Shown here in pieces: positions 47,275 to 55,629 of a DNA stretch of 64,000 bases (the first letter of the stretch is position 1; each line of letters starts with the position of its first letter). The position numbers and the translations under genes were made by a program. Below the pieces are notes generated by a model. The model saw nothing but the letters and a program-made list of their open reading frames with translations, searched no databases and had not been told where the DNA came from. This DNA is from Acinetobacter calcoaceticus. GTDB taxonomy: Bacteria; Pseudomonadota; Gammaproteobacteria; Pseudomonadales; Moraxellaceae. The stretch covers positions 105,559-169,558 of the forward strand of contig NZ_SLVJ01000005.1 in NCBI RefSeq assembly GCF_004345325.1, written 5' to 3'.

Positions 47275-48295
47275 ATGAAAATACCTAAAGCAATTAAACG
47301 GGGCGATAGTTGGCGTATATGCGTAAACTATCAAAATAAACGCCACACATCTACACATGATACAGAAAAAGAAGCAACCGAATGGGCTGCCCGAAAAATA
47401 ATTGAACTCAAAGATGCTGCCAAAAACCCTACACCTAAAATTCCTCAGCATACCTATGGGGAAGCAATTGAATTCTACCTTAAGCACGTTACCCCAAAAA
47501 AGAAGGGTGCCCGCTGGGAAAATTTGCGCTTTAGAAAACTTATGCGCGACAATCCAGACTTAGTTGCAAAAAACTTAACTGATCTCAAGCCAATTGATTT
47601 TGCCACATACCGGGACCAACGAATTAAAGTTGTCACTCCCACTACGGTATCGCGTGAAATGGAGCTTTTAAGCGCTGTACTGCATCACTCTATACGTGAA
47701 CTTGGTTGGTTAGTAGCGTCACCAATGACGCATGTATCTAGGCCGAAGTTACCACCACCACGCAACCGCCGCGCATTTCAGCATGAAATTGATGCGATTG
47801 TAGCTGCTACAGGTTATCGAAAAGATGACCCTCTTAGTAAGAGCTCACATGAAGTGGGTTGGGCGATACTTTTTGCTGTTGAAACCGCAATGCGTTTGGG
47901 TGAAATCGTTTCGATTCGATGGAGCGATGTTTATTTGGATGATATGTATATCCACCTGCCAGACACAAAAAATGGACTCACGCGAAATGTGCCATTGAGT
48001 GTCGAGGCGGAACGCTTAATAAGACAAGCCAATGGTTACAACAAATCAAGTATTCTAAAAAATTAGCGGTGATAGTGTTTCCACTATTTTTAGAAGATAT
48101 AGAGATCGATGCGAGATTGAAGGGTTACGCTTTCATGATTTACGACATGAGGCAACAACTCGTATGGCTCAAATCATTAAAAACCCTGGGGACTTAGCTA
48201 AAATCACTAGGCATACTGATGTTAATATCTTAGTGAATACTTACTACAACCCCACCCCGACTGAAGTCGCTATGCGTTTGAGAGGGATTTCATAA
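47275..48295 (+). pseudogene. phage-type tyrosine integrase, frameshifted
   Basis: The first 263 codons contain the arm-binding and core-binding domains and the first catalytic arginine (FAVETAMRLGEIVSIRWSDV). After about 48055 the frame is lost; the remaining catalytic part is read in another frame (EGLRFHDLRHEATTRMAQII, LAKITRHTDVNILVNTYYNP) to a TAA at 48293. H-x-L-R-H, the second H and the tyrosine therefore exist but are out of frame. The gene lies next to the left boundary repeat, as expected for the integrase of the first element. Confidence 0.85.
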
Positions 48296-48516
48296 TAGCG
48301 CCGTGAAATGCTGCAGAATTGGGCTAAAGATATTGATGGATGGGGTACTAAAATGGGAACTACTTAAAATTCATATTATTTTTTAATCTTATAAGTGTGG
48401 TTAATGAATTAAACATGCATAATAAATCAATATATTCACATCAAATTATTGTATTTTATGTGACTGTTCGCGTGTTTACTTAGAACATGGAATTTAGAAC
48501 AACTCTACAGGTATTT

Positions 48517-49047
48517 ATGAGAAAATTTTTATCAATGATATTAACTCTTTCTTTTGCTACTATTTCCAATGCATATGATCAATATATAGGGTATTGGCAA
48601 CTAGAAAACTCAAGAAACATAATGGAAATTTATAAAAACAATGAAGGCACTTACCTCATTAATAAAAGTGTTGAAATGAGCATAGCTGCACCAGATGTAG
48701 AAAGTAAACATTATAAATTAGAAAAAATGGATAATAATGTATTAGGGGTAGAAGATACATTAACAACAATTCCGCTCATATTATCTCACAATGGAAGTAC
48801 GCTTCGGATTAAAAATCAAAAATTATTTAAAATTAGTAAAAAATCAGCAAAACCCATTATAGAAAATACTGTTGCTTGCTTTAACTTGAGGATTGAATAT
48901 TTAGAAAAGATCGGAGATCTTCAAATCAGTACATTTCTTAAAAATATAAAGGGTAATAATGAAAAGAAAATCGAAGATATTAAGGCTAAATACATTAAAT
49001 TACAGAATAAAGTTCCTGATTGTAATATTTACCCTGAATTTTATTAG
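48517..49047 (+). CDS. secreted hypothetical protein
   Basis: A 176-residue protein with a signal peptide (RKFLSMILTLSFATISNAYD). The mature part is lysine-, asparagine- and isoleucine-rich and has a GYWQLENSRNIMEIYKNNEG strand pair reminiscent of small beta-rich lipocalin-like domains, but I do not recognise the family. Base composition is more AT-rich than the core genes, consistent with transfer. The ATG at 48517 gives the best signal peptide. Confidence 0.55.
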   Translation: MRKFLSMILTLSFATISNAYDQYIGYWQLENSRNIMEIYKNNEGTYLINKSVEMSIAAPDVESKHYKLEKMDNNVLGVEDTLTTIPLILSHNGSTLRIKNQKLFKISKKSAKPIIENTVACFNLRIEYLEKIGDLQISTFLKNIKGNNEKKIEDIKAKYIKLQNKVPDCNIYPEFY

Positions 49048-49126
49048 TCTAATTACTCACTATATTTAACTATTAAAAACTACCTCGTATGATCTATAAA
49101 CAAAATTGTGTAAATGTTAGAAAAAT

Positions 49127-49144
49127 AGCCCTCATTCGAGGGCT
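49127..49144 (-). terminator. terminator between the secreted protein gene and the broken gene at 49199
   Basis: The stem AGCCCTC/GAGGGCT with an ATTC loop is followed on the minus strand by ATTTTT. Confidence 0.6.
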
Positions 49145-49198
49145 TCAACAATAGCGCCGTGCCTCGCCTTACATTCATTGTATCAAGCAACCAAAGTG

Positions 49199-49527
49199 TT
49201 AAAGTAATGATTTAGTTATATCTTTCATATAAAAATCGCTTAATACACAATCTGCATTATAGTATAGTCCAACTATATAATCAGGTACTTTGCTTTGTTC
49301 TTCGTCTGCTAAAGTTAATGCGGATTTCTGTGATTCAAAAACTTGTAATTTTTTAATGTTTTTATAATCTATGAATCTTTCGTCAATGTAGACTTTTTTT
49401 CTGCCAAATACGGTTCAATAATATATTTCTTTATATCATCAAGTGACACTTTGTCTGTTTCACAAAATTTATGAGAGAAATCTCCCTCCCCTTCCATATT
49501 TGCTAGGATAACAACATGATAAAACAT
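49199..49527 (-). pseudogene. hypothetical gene with a one-base frameshift
   Basis: The reading starts MFYHVVILANMEGEGDFSHK and continues to EPYLAEKK, then a run of seven A residues shifts the frame. Adding one A restores VYIDERFIDYKNIKKLQVFE and a long in-frame end, SDFYMKDITKSLL. It is about 109 codons in total. The family is not recognised. The break could be a sequencing slip in the homopolymer or a real mutation in a decaying prophage. Confidence 0.6.
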
Positions 49528-49719
49528 CAAAACCCCCTTTAATGGAATGAATGATATTAGATTTTTTCTGAACTAACAGTAACTAATGTGTGCTGAAATA
49601 ACAGGAGACTTCCGCTTAGGATATTTCACGCAGCGAACTTAAATTTTTTTATTCATTTACGTGATCCCAGGAATACATTTTAAACAATGGCACCCTTATC
49701 AGTAAAGGTACCATCAACT

Positions 49720-50220
49720 TCATTCTGACCACCCATCCTTCAATCGCCCAACATCAATTGCGTGTCCGTCAGCTGCTTTTGCCACGATTCGATATTCTGC
49801 AATGCACTGCTTGAATACGTCTGAGCTGGTATCGATGTACTCAATAATGGTTTCTTTGGTAGCTGTGGGCACACGGCGCCTTGCTTCGGCAAGTTGCTTT
49901 GACAAGCTGTTAGCAGCAAGATCAGCGCGGTGAGCATCAGCATTCGCAGCTTTGATTTCTTTGATAGCATTTTATTCTGCCTTAAGTAAATTTTCTGAGT
50001 AAATACGCTCCGTGGTAGCCGCATCAGTCTTAGCCTGATCAATGGCATCTTGATAAGGCTTGATTGCTTTGGCCACGGCGACAGTCTTTTCGGCATCGGC
50101 TTTGATGATCTGGCCAGATAGTTTGTTTGTGTACGCAAGTTGCCCCACGCAGATAAAAGAAAGGACCGCAATCGCGATCCAGTATTTATATTTCCAGAGT
50201 AGGAGCCAGCTCATAATCAA
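49720..50220 (-). pseudogene. phage i-spanin (Rz-like) with a premature stop, copy A
   Basis: The start MIMSWLLLWKYKYWIAIAVL gives an N-terminal membrane anchor followed by a periplasmic coiled-coil region, as in Rz. A TAA at 49972-49974 ends it after 82 codons. The same frame continues with NAIKEIKAANADAHRADLAA and SKQLAEARRRVPTATKETII to GRLKDGWSE, the expected C-terminal half. It stands immediately downstream of an amidase fragment, the usual lysis-cassette order. Confidence 0.7.
49740..49970 (-). CDS. phage o-spanin lipoprotein (Rz1-like), nested in Rz
   Basis: A 76-residue protein in another frame inside the Rz gene. It has a lipoprotein signal peptide (MLTALILLLTAC, lipobox L-L-T-A-C) and a proline-containing periplasmic part (CPQLPKKPLLSTSIPAQTYS). 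Nesting of a small lipoprotein in the Rz frame is the classical Rz/Rz1 arrangement. It would bridge the outer membrane to Rz during lysis. It is intact although Rz is not. Confidence 0.7.
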   Translation of the reverse strand: MLSKKSKLRMLMLTALILLLTACQSNLPKQGAVCPQLPKKPLLSTSIPAQTYSSSALQNIESWQKQLTDTQLMLGD

Positions 50221-50624
50221 CTCACATGATCAATTAATACTTGAGCTACCGACTTGGCGATAAGCCATTTCTTCGCATCCCAAGCAGCTAACTCAACCGG
50301 ATTTGAAATAAAGAACAACTCTAAGATATCTCCGCCATTGCGCACATAGCTAAGCCGACTATGTTGGCCAGAGCCTTCACCCTTCCAGCCACCATCAGCG
50401 CCACGTACCTTGTTGCCTAAATGCTGGGTGACTTCAGCGCAAAGATTTTTAGATACTGCTTTATCTTTTACTTGGGCCAGTGCTTCGGTACCACCTGCAG
50501 TCGCTGTGCCAAATGCATTGCAATGGAACTCCACTGCGATCGCTGCACCTGAGATCACTTTAATCGCTTGGCCAAGCACTTTATTTTCTTTATTGTCACC
50601 ATCGGTGCGTGTGATTACGCCTCT
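50217..50624 (-). pseudogene. phage endolysin (N-acetylmuramoyl-L-alanine amidase), 5'-truncated, copy A
   Basis: The frame contains the C-terminal two-thirds of an Amidase_3 domain: GAAIAVEFHCNAFGTATAGG with the zinc histidine, SRLSYVRNGGDILELFFISN with the catalytic glutamate, and AKSVAQVLIDHVS at the end. Homology to copy B starts abruptly near 50624, so the N-terminal third is deleted. The second half overlaps the Rz start by four bases, as in lysis cassettes. Confidence 0.75.
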
Positions 50625-50779
50625 TCTGCAATAAATCTTGGCTGACGGATTAGCGATTTAGCCGAAATTGAGCTTTGGTTACTTGTATTTGTACATAGTT
50701 TTATCACTGAAACCAGCTTAGTCAAAAATCTAGACAGTGCTAGTTTGGTGATATGAAAATCGGGGGTATTCAGGATGGG

Positions 50780-51205
50780 CTAATTATATCTATTTTTTAG
50801 TTCTTGTTTCATACTCTCTAGCGTGTCACAACTTCCCGATGCTTGCCAAGATTGAATAATCCCTTTTGCATTACTAACGAATAGTGTGTCACAGTACCGT
50901 GATACCGAACCTAGCATGGAATACTTATAATAAGTTCGCTCTCGGTAAGTGACATGGCGACCACCATCAGCTCTATTGTATGTATCGGTTGGTCCACCCC
51001 AAGCTAATGCCAGATCATCAACACTTTTACCAACCCACTGGTCTCTATCAGCGTTGAATTTTAATATTTTATGAGCTCTTTCCTTAAGCTCACTCTGTGT
51101 TATTGGCTCTACTCTTTCATATTGCGCATAAGTTTGAGTGGTAGATATGGATAATGCGAACATAAAAGCAAACCCAATTGAGTGTATTACCAAACTATTA
51201 CGCAT
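50780..51205 (-). CDS. secreted hypothetical protein between lysis-gene copies
   Basis: A 141-residue protein with a signal peptide (FAFMFALSISTTQTYAQYER). The mature part has VGKSVDDLALAWGGPTDTYN, GGRHVTYRERTYYKYSMLGS and CDTLFVSNAKGIIQSWQASG. This resembles small SmpA/OmlA-like lipoprotein folds in which a G-x-x-x-x-x-L-x-x-x-x-G-x-P motif is typical, but it has no lipobox. Function unknown. It is intact, unlike its neighbours. Confidence 0.55.
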   Translation of the reverse strand: MRNSLVIHSIGFAFMFALSISTTQTYAQYERVEPITQSELKERAHKILKFNADRDQWVGKSVDDLALAWGGPTDTYNRADGGRHVTYRERTYYKYSMLGSVSRYCDTLFVSNAKGIIQSWQASGSCDTLESMKQELKNRYN

Positions 51206-51249
51206 CTAGTTACCCTTTTCATTCATTTTTGCCAAAAAATCAATTATAT

Positions 51250-51591
51250 TTTCAACTGTTATACTATCTAATTGAGTATATTTGTGCAAATAAAGAGGCC
51301 CTAACTAATTTAATAACGACTTCATTTTTCACCCGCTGTTCTAATTTGAGTTTTTCATAGTCTTCACTCGCTTTACGGGCTTTTGCTTCTGCGGCGGCTT
51401 GGGCTCGGTAAGTGTCAATATAGTTGTTACCTTTTATTGATTTTAAGCTGCTAATTTTTCCTTTTCAGCATCAGCCTTGATCAGTTGGCCAGATCGTTTG
51501 TTCGTATATGCAAGCTGACCAATGCAGATAAAAAGAAGGACCGCGGTTGCGATCCATGTTTTGTGTTGCCAGCGTAGTAGCCAGTTCATAA
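51250..51591 (-). pseudogene. phage i-spanin remnant, copy B
   Basis: The reading starts MNWLLRWQHKTWIATAVLLF and continues ICIGQLAYTNKRSGQLIKAD, clearly homologous to copy A, then stops at AEKEKLAA. Further downstream, a frame reading NNYIDTYRAQAAAEAKARKA and EDYEKLKLEQRVKNEVVIKL looks like the C-terminal part of a different spanin-like coiled coil. The gene is therefore broken and perhaps chimeric. Confidence 0.6.
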
Positions 51592-52131
51592 TCAACTCAC
51601 ATGATCAATTAATACTTGAGCTACCGACTTGGCGATAAGCCATTTCTTCGCATCCCAAGCAGCTAACTCAACCGGATTTGAAATAAAGAACAACTCTAAG
51701 ATAATCCCACCATTGCGCACATAGCCAAGCCGACTATGTTGGCCAGAGCCTTCACTTTTCCAACCACCATCCGTACCACGTACCTTGTTTCCCAGATGTT
51801 GTGTGATTGCAGCGCAAAGCTTTTTAGAGACTTCTTTGTCTTTCACTTAGGCCAGTGCTTCGGTACCACCTGCAGTCGCTGTACTAAATGCATTGCAATG
51901 GAACTCCACGGCGATCGCTGCACCTGAGATTAATTTAATCGCTTGGCCAAGCACTTTATTTTCTTTACTGTCACCATCGGTGCATGTGATTACGCCTCTG
52001 GCCTTCAGGTAATGATTCACCATGTTGCGCATATCAAGTGCGATATCTGCTTCACGTCGACTAAATGCGACTGCACCAGGATCACCAGCGCCGTGGCCGG
52101 CTGTAATCGTTACGATTTTATTCATACCCAC
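51592..52131 (-). pseudogene. phage endolysin amidase with an in-frame stop, copy B
   Basis: Full-length Amidase_3 sequence: MNKIVTITAGHGAGDPGAVA with the first zinc histidine, READIALDMRNMVNHYLKAR with the zinc glutamate, VEFHCNAFSTATAGG and RNGGIILELFFISNPVEL. A TAG at about 51847-51849 interrupts it after 94 codons (TEALA, stop, VKDKEVSKKL). Copy A carries GCCCAAGTA at that point, so copy B probably changed CAG/CAA to TAG. It starts the second lysis cassette. Confidence 0.8.
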
Positions 52132-52226
52132 TTTCCTTTTGACATTAAAAAACCGCCGTGGGGCGGATTCAATTGGGGATCTATTGCATCATGAATGTTC
52201 ATGTCAGTCTAAAATTTGCCTCATTT

Positions 52227-52595
52227 TTATTCCAAATAATCGCGTAACGCCTTAACTCTTTCAGATGTTTTTTCAGCTTCACAGCTTAATGTAATTAATC
52301 TTGATCCCGCTCCAAGTGCCTGTGAGCCAAAGTAAGCTGCCAAACCATTACATTCTTTATCACGGTAAACCAACCATGCTTTCTGTGATGCTTCTAAAGC
52401 TGATTTACCCTCATCATCGAAAGATGAATAAAGTTTGTTGTAAGTCTTATTTAGTTGGCTTTTATCTATTTTGAGCTGCTTTTCATAGCATTCAATATCT
52501 GTATAAACATTAGATGTTTGGCATTGAGCATACACTGCAGTACAACTAAATAAACCAATAAAAAGAAGAATCTTTCTCAATTTTTCCAGCTCCAA
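52227..52595 (-). CDS. LprI-type (DUF1311) secreted protein
   Basis: A 122-residue protein with a signal peptide (ILLFIGLFSCTAVYAQCQ). The mature domain has the DUF1311 layout: CYEKQLKIDKSQLNKTYNKL, SALEASQKAWLVYRDKECNG and LITLSCEAEKTSERVKALRD with three to four cysteines. Related proteins in mycobacteria (LprI) inhibit lysozyme; whether this one does is not known. It lies in the decayed prophage, where it could protect against or modulate muramidases. Confidence 0.75.
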   Translation of the reverse strand: MELEKLRKILLFIGLFSCTAVYAQCQTSNVYTDIECYEKQLKIDKSQLNKTYNKLYSSFDDEGKSALEASQKAWLVYRDKECNGLAAYFGSQALGAGSRLITLSCEAEKTSERVKALRDYLE

Positions 52596-52681
52596 ATAAA
52601 CTACTCTGAGTATTACGCATTAAAATATATGGGCACAATATTAACGCATGTATCATAAGTTAGACATATAGAGTGAATCAT

Positions 52682-52798
52682 ATGAAAAAACGACTATTAC
52701 CGATATTGCTTTGCATTAGTGGTGGGGCTTGGGCGAGTGCGCTTGCTGAGTGTGAGTCTATCAACTTTGCTGAAGCAGATAATGTCAAACAAGAATAG
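52682..52798 (+). CDS. short exported peptide, possibly a truncated gene
   Basis: A 38-residue frame starting MKKRLLPILLCISGGAWASA, a good signal peptide, followed by only LAECESINFAEADNVKQE. It looks like the beginning of a longer secreted protein whose remainder is lost. It has no terminator or partner gene. Confidence 0.35.
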   Translation: MKKRLLPILLCISGGAWASALAECESINFAEADNVKQE

Positions 52799-52805
52799 TG
52801 TACAA

Positions 52806-53045
52806 CTACGCTGCATAAAGAATATTCACAGCAGAAGATACCCATGTGAATGCAAGAAACTTTTCGTCGTCATGCAGCATTTCGGTTATGTGATCATGAT
52901 CAGGGTTATGCAGGTCACCGCCTAAAGTTAAGAAGTTTAGAACCACCCATTCCTTTAGATCCACAGTGGGTGCTAGTCGAATGGCTTCTTCTTCTTCGGC
53001 CTGATCAATAAATTCAGTCGGTGGAAATGGTCTGATTTGGTCCAT
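52806..53045 (-). CDS. phage protein, N-terminal fragment
   Basis: A 79-residue frame: MDQIRPFPPTEFIDQAEEEE, RLAPTVDLKEWVVLNFLTLG and DHDHITEMLHDDEKFLAFTW. The block is reminiscent of the N-terminus of a longer Acinetobacter prophage protein (a putative metallopeptidase), as I recall it; here the frame ends soon after. It is probably truncated. Function unknown. Confidence 0.45.
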   Translation of the reverse strand: MDQIRPFPPTEFIDQAEEEEAIRLAPTVDLKEWVVLNFLTLGGDLHNPDHDHITEMLHDDEKFLAFTWVSSAVNILYAA

Positions 53046-53125
53046 TGAAACTCCATTAGCACATCAAAAAAGATCTAATTTTCTTTATTAAAATTCAAAA
53101 TCATTTATTGCTGAACCCGTAAAAT

Positions 53126-53554
53126 TTATACCAGTACTGGATTCCATTTATCAGCCCACCAGATTTGCTCAGAAGCCAACCATGGAACATATACGATATT
53201 TCCAATCTGCTCTAAACTATCAATAGCTTCAAGGTCATCCAATGTAGATGCATATACGACCAATACATCTACATGACCAAGACTTGATATTTTTGAAGGC
53301 TGCGTAGCTGTAACTTTTGTCCCGTTAAAATCTACATTATCTTGATTTATTAACCCACTAACGGATATGCCTTTAATTTTAAGTCTACCAACGACCTTAT
53401 TTAAAGTTGATTCAAAACCACCCATGACCGGCACAACAATAGCAATGCTTTTTAATTTATTCCTGTCAGCAACCGCAAATGCAGTGAGTAAACCAAGCAT
53501 AGCGCTTTCTTTTTTATCTCGATCATCAGATTTCACTAAAAAACGTACAGTCAC
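53126..53554 (-). CDS. hypothetical protein
   Basis: A 142-residue protein with no membrane segment. Alternating strands and helices (KSIAIVVPVMGGFESTLNKV, VDVLVVYASTLDDLEAIDSL) suggest a Rossmann-like or von Willebrand-like small alpha/beta fold. I do not recognise a family. It is directly downstream (in its own direction) of the helicase relic at 53639-53816. Confidence 0.55.
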   Translation of the reverse strand: MTVRFLVKSDDRDKKESAMLGLLTAFAVADRNKLKSIAIVVPVMGGFESTLNKVVGRLKIKGISVSGLINQDNVDFNGTKVTATQPSKISSLGHVDVLVVYASTLDDLEAIDSLEQIGNIVYVPWLASEQIWWADKWNPVLV

Positions 53555-53638
53555 AGTTCAATACTCCAGTCCTGTTATTTTATTCTTGCTAAGAATAAAA
53601 TCTTAACTTATTCGTTAAAACTATGCCTCTTTAAATCC

Positions 53639-53816
53639 TTAAGCCACTGTGTTGTAAAATAGGTTTCGACCTGTAATGGTACATCCACGACCGCCCGACC
53701 ATGGACCACCTGAGATCTCATCAGGCTTGTTCTTATTACGATCTTTGACGTAAAAATATTTTAAGCTTTGCCTGTTGTAATATCGAATTCATCGGTCTTA
53801 TCATGTTAACCCTCGG
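53639..53816 (-). pseudogene. 3' relic of a satellite-type helicase gene
   Basis: The frame reads HDKTDEFDITTGKA, loses one base, then reads LKYFYVKDRNKNKPDEISGG and PWSGGRGCTITGRNLFYNTV to a TAA. The first part matches the C-terminus of the intact helicase in the next element (KTDEIEVAAGKALNFIATYF, VKDRNKNKPEKRYLE), including an identical VKDRNKNKP. The last 25 residues differ. The first element therefore once carried a relative of the helicase at 59728-61932. Confidence 0.7.
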
Positions 53817-53890
53817 TATTTCTGAGCTTTGATCCAGATGAATAATTAAATGAAAAACCGCTACTGCGGCATAACCACGATTGTCTTACT

Positions 53891-54089
53891 AAGTAAGTAT
53901 AAAGATACAAAGCGCGATTTTCTTCCATAGAATAAGTAGACGCATAGTAGACTCTAGCGGTAATTAGACATCAAATAATAGACGTGATCGACTAAAAAAC
54001 GATAGCTTATAATCAAATCACCCTAAACTTTAGGCAACAAAAAACCCCATAAATCAATAATCTATGAGGTTAATATGGTGGGCCCACCC
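53891..54089 (-). repeat. right copy of the island-boundary direct repeat (att-like)
   Basis: About 199 bases that match 46925-47122, including a TACAAAGCGCGATTTTCTTC block, a terminator (about 54036-54066) and the tRNA acceptor end. The two copies differ at perhaps 15-20 positions, so this is not a recent duplication. Confidence 0.8.
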
Positions 54090-54120
54090 TGACTTGAACA
54101 GGGGACCAACGGATTATGAG
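54076..54120 (-). other. 3' half of a tRNA with CAT anticodon loop (attachment remnant)
   Basis: On the minus strand: anticodon loop CTCATAA, then TCCGT, variable loop, the T arm CCCTG-TTCAAGT-CAGGG, acceptor strand TGGGCCC and ACCA. This is the 3' half of a tRNA-Ile2 or tRNA-Met type gene. 5' of the anticodon loop the sequence no longer pairs with the anticodon stem, so it is not a complete tRNA gene. Integration into a tRNA at the anticodon loop is the simplest reading. Confidence 0.75.
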
Positions 54121-54202
54121 CGGAGACAAGTTTTAATTATTTTACTATATAAAACAATTGGTTGGGTTTGTAATTTATGGTCAGAGCGAATAGAATCAAG
54201 AA

Positions 54203-54446
54203 GACCGCGAATAAATTCGGAAGTGTAAGAAATTTAAGGTTTTTGACTTTTCTAAGGCGAAGATAAGCCAAATACGAGTTTCGCTAGGTATAAGAATAAT
54301 AAGCTGTTTTTGTACGAAAAAATCACGAAAACCGCAAAAAGACCGCGGTCTACTACGGGACAGCAAAGATAGACCCCAGAAATACAAGAAGTTTTTTATA
54401 GACCGCAAAGACCATGCTTGCTTTGTAGACAAAGCTTTGGACCGCA
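54203..54446. repeat. scattered GACCGC motifs next to the attachment remnant
   Basis: The motif RGACCGC occurs at about 54203, 54341, 54401 and 54440, with AACCGCAAA at about 54330. The copy at 54341-54350 is the palindrome GACCGCGGTC. Between them the DNA is AT-rich. Such clusters near an att site could be integrase arm sites, excisionase sites or replication iterons. Confidence 0.5.
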
Positions 54447-54550
54447 AGCCCTTGTTTCGATAGCCAAAAATCGTCAATTATATGCTATATATCTATATAT
54501 GGGTAACCACATCAACTACCTGTTATCACAGATCAGATCACACAAGAATT

Positions 54551-54747
54551 TTCTCAAAAATAACAAAACTCCCCCTACAGTTTTCTCACAAGCCGATGCC
54601 ACCGAATACAAGCACAGATTTTGTCATTCACAAAAAAAATCCCCCACTGTAATGCTGCAACATTGTGCAGAATCCCGATATCTTCGGTTCGAGCCTCACC
54701 TCAAACGCGAGAGCGGAAAATATCGGAATTGTGGACATTTGCTGGGG
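54551..54747 (+). repeat. left direct repeat bounding the defence cassette
   Basis: About 197 bases matching 59478-59673 with roughly 95 percent identity, from CTCAAAA through CCGATGCCACCGAATACAAG to TGTGGACATTTGCTGGG. It contains the hairpin arms AATCCCGATAT (54671-54681) and ATATCGGAATT (54720-54730, one mismatch) around a GC-rich 38-base centre. An open frame over it (54418-54753) is not protein-like. Confidence 0.85.
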
Positions 54748-54906
54748 AAGTAAAATAAAGTGGAAATCTACAATGATATGGTTTTCATCATAAAATTTTT
54801 TTCGATTATTAAATGTGTCTTTAATAGATTAAAATAGAAAATGTCTTTTTTTCAACATCATTAGATGTTATAAATAGGTTATTATTTGTTTTTGAGAGTT
54901 TACCCT

Positions 54907-55617
54907 GTGAATTTAAATCTCCTCAATGATGACTCAATACAGCCATCAGAGCCAGTAGTATGTGATTTTTATATTGGTAATGAAGCCATTAAAATAGCTG
55001 AGCAGCTGGGCTTACCAAACCTTGAACTTGTTCGAGAAGCGATAATGGTTGGTGATGCTGAATTTAGAACAAATACGATATTCAATCGTGCTCGTTTCAT
55101 TGCCCGTTGGGGAAAAATTGGAGAACAATTAGCCTTACGACTACAACGGATAGATAAGAATTGGGTGTTTCATAATCAAAGTCAACCACGTCTTGAAAAT
55201 ATAGATAAAAAAATACAAATTATTTTTATGAGTGGAAATATTGCATTAGGGCTTGCCGATCAAATTATATCTGCACATTGTGAAAAAGGATTAATGACTT
55301 TAAAGAATATTAAGGAAAATCAATCTACATATGATGATGAGTCTAAATTACGGACATGGATTTTATATTTTCCTTCAGCTACTCATCCTGCTTATTGTGG
55401 TGTCGATATTCCATCAATACCTTTTGAGTTTGCTTATCCAACTAGCTTTGTACAGAACATAAAAAATGAGAAAATTTCTATTTTACCAAGTAATCATACT
55501 TGCAGAATAGCATTTGATATAGATAATACACGTCCGACAAAAACTGATATTAAGCCTGTAATAGAAACATCTGATGAAATTAGTTCAGATGATTTTGATA
55601 TCCAGCTTGTAGTTTAA
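54907..55617 (+). CDS. unknown partner protein of the ImmA/IrrE gene
   Basis: A 236-residue protein of no family I recognise. It begins at a GTG with a GAGAG site and reads NLNLLNDDSIQPSEPVVCDF, then FYIGNEAIKIAEQLGLPNLE, RARFIARWGKIGEQLALRLQ and SATHPAYCGVDIPSIPFEFA; it ends in an acidic tail (DEISSDDFDIQLVV). It is predicted to be soluble. Its stop is 12 bases before the XRE-ImmA/IrrE gene, so the two form an operon. It could be the toxin or effector cleaved or controlled by that peptidase, which is inference from context. Confidence 0.6.
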   Translation: MNLNLLNDDSIQPSEPVVCDFYIGNEAIKIAEQLGLPNLELVREAIMVGDAEFRTNTIFNRARFIARWGKIGEQLALRLQRIDKNWVFHNQSQPRLENIDKKIQIIFMSGNIALGLADQIISAHCEKGLMTLKNIKENQSTYDDESKLRTWILYFPSATHPAYCGVDIPSIPFEFAYPTSFVQNIKNEKISILPSNHTCRIAFDIDNTRPTKTDIKPVIETSDEISSDDFDIQLVV

Positions 55618-55629
55618 TCTGAGGTTAAA

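Noticed and set aside
54076..54120. A complete tRNA gene
   Set aside because: Only the 3' half is present; the 5' side of the anticodon stem and the D arm are missing.
54418..54753. A 111-codon open frame over the left cassette repeat
   Set aside because: The matching right repeat (59478-59673) does not keep this frame, and the sequence is dominated by the hairpin.
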